A program made the position numbers and the translations under genes. From assembly GCA_963703605.1 (NCBI GenBank), contig CAVPFC010000005.1, forward strand, positions 118,284 through 182,283: 64,000 nucleotides of DNA, given 5' to 3'. The notes under the pieces are model-generated. The model searched no databases. It worked only from the letters and a program-made list of their open reading frames with translations, and was not told the origin of the DNA. Of this stretch, positions 20,059 to 29,410 are shown piece after piece; position 1 is the first letter of the stretch, and each line of letters starts with the position of its first letter. This stretch comes from DASXKD01 sp963703605 (GTDB lineage Bacteria > Actinomycetota > Actinomycetes > Streptosporangiales > Streptosporangiaceae).

Positions 20059-20952
20059 TCAGCCGGGCGGGGCCGCCAGGCCGTGCCGGGCGCCGCTGGT
20101 GTCCAGGCCGCCCAGGCCCTGGTCCACGAGCTGCTGCCAGCGGTCCCGCAGCGCGGCGAGCACCGCGAGGGAGCGGTCGGGCGCGGCGTCCAGGGCCAGG
20201 CTCATGTCCTTGACCGCCCACTCCAGGGCGAAGTCCGGGGAGTCGTCGCCGCTGTCCATCTTGCGCGCCTTGGCCGCGGCCACCGCCGACGACATCCGCC
20301 CGGTGCCCAGCAGGTCGAGCACGGCCGAACGGTCCACGCCGAGCGAGTCGGCGAGGGACATCACCTCGGCCGCGCCCTCGATGAGGAACATCAGCCAGGT
20401 GTTGATGACCAGCTTGAGCCGGGTAGCCGCGCCGGCCTCGCCGAGCCACCGGGTGGCCTGCCCGATCGCGCCGAACGCCGGTTCTAGCGCCGCCTTGGCC
20501 GCGTCCGGGCCAGAGGCCAGGATGACCAGCTCGCCCGCCTCGGCGGGCGCCCGGCTGCCGGAGACCGGCGCGTCCACGAAGAGCACGTCCGGGCGGCTCC
20601 CGGCCACAGCCGCGGCCATTTCCTCGGTGGCGGCGAGCCCGATCGTGCCCATCTGCGCCCAGACCGCGCCCGGCCGCATGGCGGCGAGCATCCCCTGGTC
20701 CAGGGCCACCGAGCGGACCGCCGCGGCGTCCGCCAGCATGGTGATGACCACCCCGGCGCCGGCCACCGCGTCCGCCGGGTCGGCGTGCGCCACGGCCCCG
20801 GCCGCGGCCAGGCTGGCGGCGCGCTCGGGAGTCCGGTTCCACACGTCGACCGGCAGCCCCGCACGCAGCAGGCTGTGGGCCATGCCCGCGCCCATCGTGC
20901 CCAAGCCCAGAACCGCCACTCGCGCCGCGCTGTCTTCTGTCACGAGGGTCAT
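20059..20952 (-). CDS. NAD(P)-dependent 3-hydroxyisobutyrate-dehydrogenase-family enzyme
   Basis: 297 residues. N-terminal Rossmann motif VAVLGLGTMGAGMAHSL, then the substrate-site FVDAPVSGSRAPAEAG, and catalytic Lys in the ATRLKLVINTWL helix, the usual G-x-G-x-K/N arrangement of beta-hydroxyacid dehydrogenases. The ATG at 20952 is preferred; the upstream extension is Arg-rich and unsupported. It precedes helR on the same strand. Substrate not predictable. Confidence 0.9.
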   Translation of the reverse strand: MTLVTEDSAARVAVLGLGTMGAGMAHSLLRAGLPVDVWNRTPERAASLAAAGAVAHADPADAVAGAGVVITMLADAAAVRSVALDQGMLAAMRPGAVWAQMGTIGLAATEEMAAAVAGSRPDVLFVDAPVSGSRAPAEAGELVILASGPDAAKAALEPAFGAIGQATRWLGEAGAATRLKLVINTWLMFLIEGAAEVMSLADSLGVDRSAVLDLLGTGRMSSAVAAAKARKMDSGDDSPDFALEWAVKDMSLALDAAPDRSLAVLAALRDRWQQLVDQGLGGLDTSGARHGLAAPPG

Positions 20953-21001
20953 TATGCCGGCACGGCGCGGCGTTCGCCCGGGCCGCTGGGGCACCGGCGG
21001 T

Positions 21002-21352
21002 TCAGCCTCGCCGCCTCGGCCTGTCTTCGGGCCCCGGCCGCAGCGCCCGGATCCACTCCTCGGAGGTGCCGGGCTGCCCGGACATGGCCGCGGGCGCCGG
21101 GCCCGGCGGAGCGGCGCGCCGGGGCCGCCCGCCGCCGCGTGGTGGCGGGCCGCTGGCGGCGATGAGGATGATCCCGCAGAACATCCCCCCGGCGATGAGC
21201 CCCCCGGCGATCAGGCCAGCGCCCGGCAGCCCGCCGGGCACGACCTGGGTGGCGAAGCCGAGCATCAGCCCGGCCATGACCAGCAGCGACCCGGTCACGG
21301 CGATGACGACGCTCCTGCGCCTCGTCTCGGCGCTGACCCGGCCAGGCTCCAC
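21002..21352 (-). CDS. Small two-helix membrane protein, unknown function
   Basis: 116 residues from a GTG. Two hydrophobic segments (VVIAVTGSLLVMAGLMLGFA and a Gly-rich GLIAGGLIAGGMFCGIILIAA) and a Pro/Arg/Gly-rich cytoplasmic tail. No family recognised. Base composition and codon use match its neighbours, so a real gene is plausible. Confidence 0.5.
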   Translation of the reverse strand: MEPGRVSAETRRRSVVIAVTGSLLVMAGLMLGFATQVVPGGLPGAGLIAGGLIAGGMFCGIILIAASGPPPRGGGRPRRAAPPGPAPAAMSGQPGTSEEWIRALRPGPEDRPRRRG

Positions 21353-21413
21353 GGGGACACGATCGCACGACTTGGGCGGGTCTGCGTAATTGGGGTGGTG
21401 GCTCCCGCAGCTC

Positions 21414-22667
21414 CTAGCCGTCCAGCCGTACCACGATCGGGCCGCCGCCCGGGTCTGCCCTGCCGATCCAGGCGGCGCCGAGCCGGACTGGGCGGTCTGG
21501 CACTATGCCATACGCCGGCGACGTGGCCAGCCGCCGTCCGTCCTGCCAGACGCCGATCCGGCCCAGCCGCCGGAATTGCGCGCTGCGCAGGATGAACCGG
21601 TCCCGGGGCGGCCGGGGTGGCGCCCCGGCGGGGCCCGGCTGGCGGGCCACGGACAGCGCGTTCGGCGCGATCCAGAGCAACGGCGGCTCGGCCGTGACCG
21701 GCAGCCGCACGTGTTCCGGGGCTGGCCCGTCCCGGAGCTCGCGCACGATGCCCCGCGCCGCGTGCCTGCCACCGAGCGCGGCCACGTCGGCGGTCTCCGC
21801 CGCGTGCACCAGGTTGCCCGCCGCGAACACCCCGGGCACCGAGGTCCGCAGGGCCGTGTCGACCACCGGGCCCCGGGTGCCGGGGTCCATGTCCAGGCAC
21901 GCCGCTCGGGCCAGTTCGTGGTCGGGGATCCAGTCCCCGGTGAACACCAGCAGGTCGCACGCGACGAACCGGGTCCCGCCCAGGCCGGCCAGCTCAACGC
22001 CCTCCAGCCGGTCCCGGCCCTGAACCCGCGCCACCGTGGTGGACGGCCACACCGGCACGCGCCAGCGCCACGCCGCGGCCAGCGCGAACGCGGCGTAACT
22101 GGTGTGCCGGGGCTGGCCGGTGACCAGCGCGATCACCTCGGCCCCGGCGTGCGCGAGGGTGACCATCGCGGAGAAGCTGACGTGCTCGGCGCCCACCACG
22201 AGCGCCCGGCCGGCCAGCCGCTGGCCACCGAGGTAGACGCGCCGTTGCAGCTCACCGGTGGTCATCACCCCGGGCGGCCGGTCGCCGGGGATGAGCCGGG
22301 CGGGCCGCGGGCGTTCCCGGCACCCGGTCGCCAGCAGCACCGCGGCGGCGTCGGCGCGCTCGGTCCCGGCCGGGCTGGTCAGCGTGACCCGGTGCGGGCC
22401 GTCCCACCCGGTCACGGTCGTGCCCAGCCGGATGTCCGCCCCGGCGGCCGCGGCCGCGTCGGCGTACCGGCGGGCGTAGGCCGGGCCGGTCAGCATGCGG
22501 CGCAGGTCCCGCCCGCCGAAACCGGTGTGCGCGCTGTGCCGCGGGATGCCGCCGGCCGCGTCGTCGCGGTCCACCACCAGGACGCGGCCCGCGCCCAGCC
22601 GCCGCAGCTCCACGGCGGCGGCCAGGCCTGCGGGGCCCGCACCGATGACCACCACGTCGGCCCTCAC
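21414..22667 (-). CDS. FAD/NAD-binding oxidoreductase, last gene of the kinase-dehydrogenase operon
   Basis: 417 residues with an N-terminal dinucleotide fold (VVVIGAGPAGLAAAVELRR), an ATGCRERPR motif, and a C-terminal FTGDWIPD plus PGVFAAGNLVHAAET, the pattern of NAD(P)/FAD oxidoreductases such as the small alpha-type subunits of opine or cyanide-forming amine oxidases. The GTG at 22667 overlaps the preceding stop (GTGA). It probably works with the GlpA-like partner upstream, passing electrons through that protein's [2Fe-2S] site. Confidence 0.8.
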   Translation of the reverse strand: MRADVVVIGAGPAGLAAAVELRRLGAGRVLVVDRDDAAGGIPRHSAHTGFGGRDLRRMLTGPAYARRYADAAAAAGADIRLGTTVTGWDGPHRVTLTSPAGTERADAAAVLLATGCRERPRPARLIPGDRPPGVMTTGELQRRVYLGGQRLAGRALVVGAEHVSFSAMVTLAHAGAEVIALVTGQPRHTSYAAFALAAAWRWRVPVWPSTTVARVQGRDRLEGVELAGLGGTRFVACDLLVFTGDWIPDHELARAACLDMDPGTRGPVVDTALRTSVPGVFAAGNLVHAAETADVAALGGRHAARGIVRELRDGPAPEHVRLPVTAEPPLLWIAPNALSVARQPGPAGAPPRPPRDRFILRSAQFRRLGRIGVWQDGRRLATSPAYGIVPDRPVRLGAAWIGRADPGGGPIVVRLDG

Positions 22668-24061
22668 GCCGGTTCCGCCAGGGCCGGGCGATTCGCCAGC
22701 AGCGCGGACACCGTGGCGGCGCAGTAGAAGCCCTGGCACCGGCCGTTGAGCACCCGGGTCCGGCGGCGCAGGCCGTCGAGGTCGGCCGGTGGCAGCGGGC
22801 TGGCCAGGGCGTCCCTGATCTCGCCCCGGGTGACCCGCTCGCAATGGCAGACGATCCGGCCGTACTCGGGGTCGGCGGCGATCCGCGCGGCGTCGGCGTA
22901 GGGGCGCGTCCGGGCCTGCCCGATGTAGGGCATGACCGGCGGGTCCGGCTCGGGCCGGCCGGCCAGGCGCAGCCCCGCCTCGGCCAGCTCACCGGCCACG
23001 TACTCGGCGATGCCCAGGGACGCGGACAGCCCGGTGGAGCGGATCCCGGCCACGCACGCGTACCGGCGGGGCCGGTCGACGCGGATCTGGTAGTCCCGGT
23101 CCGCGGTGGCGGCGCGCAAACCGGCGTAGGTGGCGGTCACCTCCTCGCCGACCAGCCCGGGCAGGATGCGCCGCCCCGCCTCGATCAGCGACGCGAGCCC
23201 GGCCCCGGTGGTGCCGCGTTCCTCCGGGTCGGCCACGTCCTCGGCGGTGGGCCCCAGCAGCACGTTGCCGTAGACGGTCGGCGCGACCAGCACCCCCTTG
23301 GTCCGCGCGGTCGGCACCGGCAGCAGGATCGACCGCAGCAGCGGCCTGGCCAGCTTGTCGAACACGATCAGCTCGCCGCGCCTGGGCTGGATCGTGAACC
23401 CGTCCCCGCCGAACATCCGGTCGATGACGTCGCTGTACAGGCCGGCCGCGTTCACCACCCAGCGGCAGCGCACCACGCCCGTGCTGGTGATCACCTGGTG
23501 CTCGGCGTCCCCGGTGCGGACCCCGGTGACCTGGCTGCGCAACCGCAACCGCGCCCCGGCGGCAAGCGCCTGAGTGGCGTAGGCCAGCGGCGTGGTCCAC
23601 GGGCAGATGACGCTCTCCCCCGGGATCTCCAGCGCGCCCAGCGCGCCCGGCCCGAGGTGCGGTTCCCGCCGGTACAGTTCCCCGGCGCCGACCGGGCGGA
23701 CGTCGGTGCAGCCGTTGCGGTGCGCCTTGTCGCGGATCGCGGGCAGTTCCGCGGCCTGCTCGTCGGTCCAGGCGACCAGCAGCGCCCCGGTCGGCTCCAC
23801 CGGGATGCCGGCCCGCCGCGCGTAGTCGCGGAGCAGGGCGCTGCCCCGGCGCAGCAGCCGGCTCTCCAGGCTGCCGGGCACCGTGTCGAACCCGGTGTGC
23901 AGGATCGCGGTGTTGGCCTTGGTGGTCCCGGTGCCCACGTCGCTGGCCGCGTCGATGAGCACGCAGGAGATGTCCTGGCAGGCCAGCGTGCGGGCGATCG
24001 CGGTGCCGACCACGCCGGCCCCGATGATGGCCACCTCGGCTGGCCGCTCGCCCGTGGTCAC
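22664..24061 (-). CDS. GlpA-like FAD-dependent dehydrogenase with BFD-type [2Fe-2S] domain
   Basis: 465 residues. N-terminal DAO-type FAD domain: VAIIGAGVVGTAIARTL, then TTKANTAILHTGFD, as in glycerol-3-phosphate and L-2-hydroxyglutarate dehydrogenases, with RDYQIRVDRP and GIRSTGLSASLGIAEY near the end of the fold. The last ~90 residues are a BFD-like [2Fe-2S] module with ligands in IVCHCERV and GRCQGFYC. GTG start overlaps the kinase stop (GTGA). A kinase just upstream makes a sugar- or polyol-phosphate the likely substrate, as with GlpA and glycerol-3-phosphate. Confidence 0.85.
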   Translation of the reverse strand: MTTGERPAEVAIIGAGVVGTAIARTLACQDISCVLIDAASDVGTGTTKANTAILHTGFDTVPGSLESRLLRRGSALLRDYARRAGIPVEPTGALLVAWTDEQAAELPAIRDKAHRNGCTDVRPVGAGELYRREPHLGPGALGALEIPGESVICPWTTPLAYATQALAAGARLRLRSQVTGVRTGDAEHQVITSTGVVRCRWVVNAAGLYSDVIDRMFGGDGFTIQPRRGELIVFDKLARPLLRSILLPVPTARTKGVLVAPTVYGNVLLGPTAEDVADPEERGTTGAGLASLIEAGRRILPGLVGEEVTATYAGLRAATADRDYQIRVDRPRRYACVAGIRSTGLSASLGIAEYVAGELAEAGLRLAGRPEPDPPVMPYIGQARTRPYADAARIAADPEYGRIVCHCERVTRGEIRDALASPLPPADLDGLRRRTRVLNGRCQGFYCAATVSALLANRPALAEPA

Positions 24062-25482
24062 GATTCCAGTACTCTCCGGACGGCCGAGTTGAACCCGTTC
24101 AGGCGTTCTGCCGCTTGATCGGCGGTGATCGCGGGCTCGGCGACCCATTCCACCTCGGCCGGGCCGACGGCCTCAGCCAGATCGGTGCACTCCCCCGTGC
24201 CGAGCCGGGCGAGCGCCGCGACGCCGAGCGCGGTCGCGTCCGGTGACCTGCTCACCTCGACGGGGACCTGGAGCAGGTCGGCCTGCGCCTGGACCAGCAG
24301 CCTGGACCGGGTCAGGCCGCCGTCCACCCGCAGCGCGGTGAGCGGCGCGCCGTGGTCGGCGGCCACCGCGCCGGCCAGCAGCGCCACCGAGGCCGCGATC
24401 CCCTCCACGACCGCCCGGGCCAGGTGCCCGCGGGTGGTGCCGAGCCCCAGGCCGAGGAACGCGCCCCGGGCATCGGGCCGCCAGTGCGGCGCGCCGAGCC
24501 CGGCGAGCGCGGGCACGAACACCGTCCCGCCGGAGTCGGCCACGCTGGCGCCCGCCTCGTCCAGCCCGGCGGCGCCGGGGACCAGGCCGAGATCGCTGAG
24601 CCAGCGCACGGCCGAGCCCGCCGTGTAGACCTGGCCGTCCAGGCAGTACGTGACCTGCCCGCGCAGCCGCCAGGCGACCGACGCGGACAGGCCGTGCGCC
24701 GACCGCACCGCGCGCGGGCCGCTGGTCGCGAGCAGGAACGCGCCCGTGCCGTAGGTGCACTTGGCCTCGCCGGCCGCGAAGCACCGCTCGGCGAGCAGCG
24801 CGGCCTGCTGGTCGACGGCGAGCCCGGCCACCGGCAGCGCCGGGCCGAACGCGCCGGTCTCGCCCACCACCCCCGCGCAGTCGGTGATCTCCGGCAGTTC
24901 CCCGGCGTCCAGCCCGAACACGCCGCACGCCTCGGGCGACCACTGCGCGGTGTCCAGGTCGAGCAGCAGCGTGCGGGACGCGGTCGCCGCGTCGGTCAGG
25001 TAACCCGCACCCAGCCTGGCCAGCAGCCACGTGTCCGTGGTGGTGACCGCGCCCTCGGCGGTGAGGTTCTCCCGCAGCCAGGTCATCTTGGGCGCGGCGA
25101 AGTACGGGTCAAGCGGCAGCCCGGTGGTCGCCGCCAGGCGTTCGGCGGAGCCGGAAAGACGTTCGCACACCGTCGCTGACCTGCGATCTTGCCATACGAT
25201 GGCGGCGGTGAGCGGTCGTCCCGTGCGCCGGTCGAAGGCCAGCACGGTCTCGCCCTGGTTGGCCAGGGCCATGGCGTGCACCGGGGCTCGGGCGCTGGCC
25301 AGGGCGCCCAGCCCGGCCGCGATGACCGAGTCGTAAAGCTCCTCCGGGTCCTGCTCGACCCCGCCGCCCGGCACGCTGCGCGGGTGGACGGGCACCTCGG
25401 CGGACCCGAGTACCTCATTGCCCGGCCCGACCACCAGCGCCTTCGTGGCGGACGTGCCCTGGTCGATGGCGAGGACGTTCAC
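24058..25482 (-). CDS. FGGY-family carbohydrate kinase, glycerol-kinase-like
   Basis: 474 residues. Begins VLAIDQGTSATKALVV, the phosphate-binding loop of the glycerol-kinase branch; continues with MALANQGETVLAFDRRTG, VWQDRR, CTYGTGAFLL and the C-terminal LRVDGGLTRSRLLVQ-adenosine site. The canonical glycerol-kinase regulatory and substrate residues cannot be checked fully by eye, so glycerol is only one option. GTG at 25482 overlaps the permease stop (GTGA). Confidence 0.85.
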   Translation of the reverse strand: MNVLAIDQGTSATKALVVGPGNEVLGSAEVPVHPRSVPGGGVEQDPEELYDSVIAAGLGALASARAPVHAMALANQGETVLAFDRRTGRPLTAAIVWQDRRSATVCERLSGSAERLAATTGLPLDPYFAAPKMTWLRENLTAEGAVTTTDTWLLARLGAGYLTDAATASRTLLLDLDTAQWSPEACGVFGLDAGELPEITDCAGVVGETGAFGPALPVAGLAVDQQAALLAERCFAAGEAKCTYGTGAFLLATSGPRAVRSAHGLSASVAWRLRGQVTYCLDGQVYTAGSAVRWLSDLGLVPGAAGLDEAGASVADSGGTVFVPALAGLGAPHWRPDARGAFLGLGLGTTRGHLARAVVEGIAASVALLAGAVAADHGAPLTALRVDGGLTRSRLLVQAQADLLQVPVEVSRSPDATALGVAALARLGTGECTDLAEAVGPAEVEWVAEPAITADQAAERLNGFNSAVRRVLES

Positions 25483-26975
25483 GAGCCGCCGGTGGCCGAC
25501 GTCTCGCCGGTACTCAACGCCTCTGCCCCGTGGGCGCCCTCCTCGGCGCGCATCGCGTCCGGGGCGAGCAGCCACTGCCCGGCGTAGAACAGGACGCCGA
25601 CGCCGAGCGCCCCCAGCACGTAGTACTGGGCGTCGCGGAACACCGCTGGCCCGATCAGGATGATCAGCTCGTAGGCGAGCCAGATCAGCGCCCCGGCGAT
25701 CACGGGTATCTCGAACCGGCCCAGCGCGAAGTGCCCGGCCTGGCCGCGGTGCCCCCGCGCGGTGAAGACGTACAGCAGCACGGTGGACGCGTAGAGCAGG
25801 GCCGGCATGATGGTCGACGCGGTGAACAGCGTGGTCAGGGCCGCCGTGTGGTTGATCAGCACCAGCGTGATCACCCCGCCGATGACCGCTGCCAGCACGG
25901 TGGCCCAGGTGGGGCCGCCGGTGGCCCTGGGCACCTGGCGCCAGAGCTGGTAGCCGGGCAGCCGCCGGTCCCGCGACATGGAGAAGATCAGGCGGCCGTT
26001 GGTGACCATGATGACCAGCCCGCAGGCGAAGATCGACACGCAGACGAAGATCAGGAAGACCTTCTGGACGAACCCGCCGAGGACCTGCTGCACGATGAGC
26101 GCCACCGGGGCGGAGCTGTGCGAGGTCGGGCCGATCTGGCTGATCGAGTAGACGAGCGCGATGAGGAAGGCCATGCCCACCACGCCGGACAGCAGCACCG
26201 CGCGGACCATCGCGCGCGGCACCGTCTTGTGCGGCTCGACGGTCTCCTCGGCCAGGTTGCTCGCCGCCTCGAACCCGACGATCGTGTAGGCGCCGAGCAG
26301 GGTGGCCAGCATGAACGGGCCCAGCCAGTTGTAGTACCCGGCGGACGGGACGATTCCCGTGGAGCCCAGGTTGGACCAGTGCCCGAGGCCGCGGATGGCC
26401 GCGACGACGATCAGCAGCACGGTGAGCCCGACGATGCCGATCACCTCGGTGGCCACCGCGGTGTTGTTGACCCGGGTGGTGGCCCGGGTCGAGGCGATGA
26501 TCAGCGCGGCCTGGAGCGCGAGCACCACGAGCGTCTCCAGGCCCGCGCTGACCGGCGTGTAGGTCTCGCCGATCAGCGGCTGGAACGCCACCTGCACCAG
26601 GCCGTAGTCGACCGACACCGTGACGATCGACAAGAACGCGAACGACATCCACCCCAGCCACCAGCCCACGTGCACGTTCGCCAGCCGCGACGCCCACTGG
26701 TAGGAGTAGCCGGACAGCGGCACCCGGGCGGCCAGGGCGCCGTAGACCAGGGCAACCAGGGTCTGGCCCACGATCACGATGGGCCACGTCCAGATGCCGC
26801 GCGGGCCGCCGTTGCCCAGGACGAACGCGAACGTGGTGAAGATCCCGGTGGTGATCGAGATGAACGAGAACGCCACCGCGAACGACTCGAAGCGGCGCAG
26901 GGAGCGGTTGAACTGCTGCCGGTAGCCGTAGCGGTCGAGCTGGGCATCGTCGTCGTGGTGGGTGACAGTGGCCAC
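25479..26975 (-). CDS. APC-superfamily permease of the kinase operon
   Basis: 498 residues, ~12 transmembrane helices. SFISITTGIFTTFAFVLGNGG is the conserved TM1, followed by SGYSYQWASRLANVHVGWWLG; ASNLAEETVEPHKTVPRAM after TM6 is characteristic of the ACT/GabP-like APC subfamily carrying amino acids, choline or polyamines. GTG start at 26975. It is the only transporter in an operon with a sugar-type kinase, an unusual pairing because such kinases usually travel with ABC or MFS carriers. Confidence 0.88.
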   Translation of the reverse strand: MATVTHHDDDAQLDRYGYRQQFNRSLRRFESFAVAFSFISITTGIFTTFAFVLGNGGPRGIWTWPIVIVGQTLVALVYGALAARVPLSGYSYQWASRLANVHVGWWLGWMSFAFLSIVTVSVDYGLVQVAFQPLIGETYTPVSAGLETLVVLALQAALIIASTRATTRVNNTAVATEVIGIVGLTVLLIVVAAIRGLGHWSNLGSTGIVPSAGYYNWLGPFMLATLLGAYTIVGFEAASNLAEETVEPHKTVPRAMVRAVLLSGVVGMAFLIALVYSISQIGPTSHSSAPVALIVQQVLGGFVQKVFLIFVCVSIFACGLVIMVTNGRLIFSMSRDRRLPGYQLWRQVPRATGGPTWATVLAAVIGGVITLVLINHTAALTTLFTASTIMPALLYASTVLLYVFTARGHRGQAGHFALGRFEIPVIAGALIWLAYELIILIGPAVFRDAQYYVLGALGVGVLFYAGQWLLAPDAMRAEEGAHGAEALSTGETSATGGS

Positions 26976-26989
26976 TGTCCATCACATCC

Positions 26990-27811
26990 TTAGGTTTCTT
27001 GCTCCATGAGGGCGCGAAGCACCGTGACGCCCGCGGCGGCGAGCGCCTCGTGGGCGCGGGGCTCTGTCTCGTCGTCGGTGAGAACCGCGGTGATGTCGTC
27101 GAGCGGGCAGACCCGGTGCACGGCGATGACCCCGAGCTTGCTGGAGTCGGCCAGCACGTAACAGGCGGCGGTGTGCGCGATGATCGTGCGCCGGACGACG
27201 ACCTCGGCCGGGTAGTAGTCGGTGAGGCCGGCCTCGGGATGGACGCCGCCGGAGCCGAGGAACGCCCGGTCGGCGTAGAACTCGGCGAAGAAGGCCTCGG
27301 CGTGAGCGCCGGCGCAGGCGCCGTCGCCGTGCCGCACCTGGCCCCCGCACAGCAGGATCTCGATCTCGCGGCGGCCGGACAGCTCCATGGCCACCGGGAC
27401 CGAGTTGGTGAGCACCCGGCCCTCGAACGAGGCGGGCAGCGCGCGCGCCACCTCGAGCGCCGTGGTGCCGATGTCGATGACCAGCGTCTCGCCGGGCTCA
27501 ACCAGCGAGGCGCCGAGCCGGGCGATGGCGCGCTTGGCCGCCACCCGGCGCACGCTCCGCGCGGCGAAGCTGCCCTCGCTGGACCGCCCGGCGGGGCGGG
27601 TCGCGCCCCCGTACACCCGGTCCAGGAGGCCCTTGTCGCCGAGCCTGCGCAGGTCACGGCGGATCGTCTCGACCGAGACGCCGAACTCGCGGGCCAGGTC
27701 GTCGGCGGAGACCGCGCTCTGGCGGCGTACCTGCGTGAGGATCACCTGTCGCCGCTGCGTCGGCAGCATCCCGGTCCTGGCTCCCTCGGTTGGTGACCGC
27801 TTGTTCCGCAT
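26990..27811 (-). CDS. DeoR/GlpR-family transcriptional regulator
   Basis: 273 residues. DeoR helix-turn-helix (RRQVILTQVRRQSAVSADDL and FGVSVETIRRDLRRLGDKGLL) followed by DRVYGGA, then the sugar-phosphate isomerase-like effector domain with VIDIGTTALEVA, LTNSVPVAMELS and LLCGGQVRHG. An internal ATG (MLPTQRR) at 27769 is a possible shorter start. It is the first gene of the leftward operon, 14 bp before the permease, and probably responds to the phosphorylated sugar made by the kinase. Confidence 0.9.
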   Translation of the reverse strand: MRNKRSPTEGARTGMLPTQRRQVILTQVRRQSAVSADDLAREFGVSVETIRRDLRRLGDKGLLDRVYGGATRPAGRSSEGSFAARSVRRVAAKRAIARLGASLVEPGETLVIDIGTTALEVARALPASFEGRVLTNSVPVAMELSGRREIEILLCGGQVRHGDGACAGAHAEAFFAEFYADRAFLGSGGVHPEAGLTDYYPAEVVVRRTIIAHTAACYVLADSSKLGVIAVHRVCPLDDITAVLTDDETEPRAHEALAAAGVTVLRALMEQET

Positions 27812-27999
27812 AGATGCCCGTTAATGCCTGATCTTGTTGCGCTTATGACTGATTGTCAAGGGTTCAGCGTGGCGATCGTTGCCCGGCCGCCGGCGGCCGG
27901 GCGAGCCGGAACCTGGCAGGCCACCCTGCCTCTCCCGCTCGGCCCGAAGAGCCGCTACTGTCGCAGTGATCACCACCCATCGCGTAGGGGAGGCGTCCC

Positions 28000-29364
28000 G
28001 TGGATCACCAGGTCAAATACCTTCTCGACGAGTCCGAGCTGCCGCGGCAGTGGTACAACGTCATCCCGGACCTGCCCTCGCCGCCCCCGCCGCCGCTGCA
28101 CCCGGGCACCGGCCAGCCGGTCGGGCCCGATGACCTGGCGCCGCTGTTCCCCATGGCGCTCATCGCCCAGGAAGTGTCGCCAGACCGATTTATCGACATT
28201 CCGGAGCCGGTGGTCGACGTCTACCGGCTGTGGCGGCCCACGCCGCTGTACCGCGCGCGGCGGCTGGAGAAGGCGCTCGGTACCCCGGCCCGGATCTACT
28301 ACAAGTACGAGGGGACCAGCCCGGCCGGCTCGCACAAGCCCAACACCGCCGTGCCCCAGGCGTACTACAACGCCGCCGAGGGCGTCACGAAGCTCACCAC
28401 GGAGACCGGCGCCGGCCAGTGGGGCAGCGCGCTGGCGTTCGCGTCGGCGCTGTACGGGATCGACTGCGAAGTGTGGATGGTCCGGGCGTCCTACGACCAG
28501 AAGCCCTACCGCCGGCTGCTGATGGAGGCCTACGGGGCGACCGTCCACCCCAGCCCGTCCGACATCACTACGGCGGGCCGGGCCGTCCTGGCCGAGCACC
28601 CCGACTCCACGGGCAGCCTGGGCATCGCGATCAGCGAGGCGGTGGAGGTGGCCGGCGGCGACCCGGCGGCCAGGTACGCGCTCGGCAGCGTGCTCAACCA
28701 CGTCCTGCTGCACCAGACCGTCATCGGTGCGGAGGCGATCAAGCAGCTTGCCCAGGCCGGGGACACCCCCGACGTGATCATCGGCTGCACCGGCGGCGGG
28801 TCCAACTTCTCCGGCCTGGTCTTCCCGTTCCTGCGGGAGAAGCTGGCCGGCAAGATCAATCCGGTGCTGCGGGCCGTCGAGCCGGCCGCGTGCCCGTCCT
28901 TCACCCGCGGCGTGTACGCCTACGACTTCGGCGACACCGCCGGGTTCACCCCGCTGCTCAAGATGCACACGCTCGGGCACGACTTCGTGCCCGACCCGAT
29001 CCACGCGGGCGGGCTGCGGTACCACGGCATGTCGCCGCTGCTGTCGCACATCTACGAGCTCGGCCTGATCGAGGCCACGGCCAAGGCGCAGACGGAGGCC
29101 TTCGAGGCGGGCGTTCTTTTCGCCAGGGCGGAAGGAATCCTGCCGGCCCCGGAGCCGGCGCACGCGATCGCGGCCTGCGTCGAGGAGGCGCTGCGCTGCA
29201 AGGAGACCGGCGAGGAGAAGGTCATCCTGACCGCGCTGTGCGGGCACGGGCTGCTCGACCTGACCGCCTACGCCAACTTCCAGTCCGGCCAGATGGTCGA
29301 CTTCGAGCTCCCGGCGGAGGTCGTCGAGGCTGCCCTGGCCAAGCTGCCCGCCCCCGCTATGTAG
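28000..29364 (+). CDS. trpB2: TrpB-like PLP enzyme (TrpB2 type)
   Basis: 454-residue tryptophan-synthase beta-chain homologue of the TrpB2 branch, which condenses indole (or phosphoserine in some lineages) with serine. N-terminal WYNVIPDLP and ALIAQEVSPDRFIDIP are TrpB2-specific; PLP Lys lies in EGTSPAGSHKPNTA; phosphate loop is CTGGGSNFSG; ETGAGQWGSALAFASALYG gives the substrate loop. No trpA neighbour, so it is not part of a trp operon. GTG start with GGGGAGG. Confidence 0.93.
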   Translation: MDHQVKYLLDESELPRQWYNVIPDLPSPPPPPLHPGTGQPVGPDDLAPLFPMALIAQEVSPDRFIDIPEPVVDVYRLWRPTPLYRARRLEKALGTPARIYYKYEGTSPAGSHKPNTAVPQAYYNAAEGVTKLTTETGAGQWGSALAFASALYGIDCEVWMVRASYDQKPYRRLLMEAYGATVHPSPSDITTAGRAVLAEHPDSTGSLGIAISEAVEVAGGDPAARYALGSVLNHVLLHQTVIGAEAIKQLAQAGDTPDVIIGCTGGGSNFSGLVFPFLREKLAGKINPVLRAVEPAACPSFTRGVYAYDFGDTAGFTPLLKMHTLGHDFVPDPIHAGGLRYHGMSPLLSHIYELGLIEATAKAQTEAFEAGVLFARAEGILPAPEPAHAIAACVEEALRCKETGEEKVILTALCGHGLLDLTAYANFQSGQMVDFELPAEVVEAALAKLPAPAM

Positions 29365-29410
29365 CGCGCCTGCCCGGCGGCCCCTGTAGCTTCCGGCGCC
29401 CCTGTAAGTT

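Noticed and set aside
24058..27657. 1,199-codon minus-strand frame covering kinase, permease and DeoR region
   Set aside because: Only its last ~474 codons match the kinase; the rest is an out-of-frame reading of the permease and regulator genes.
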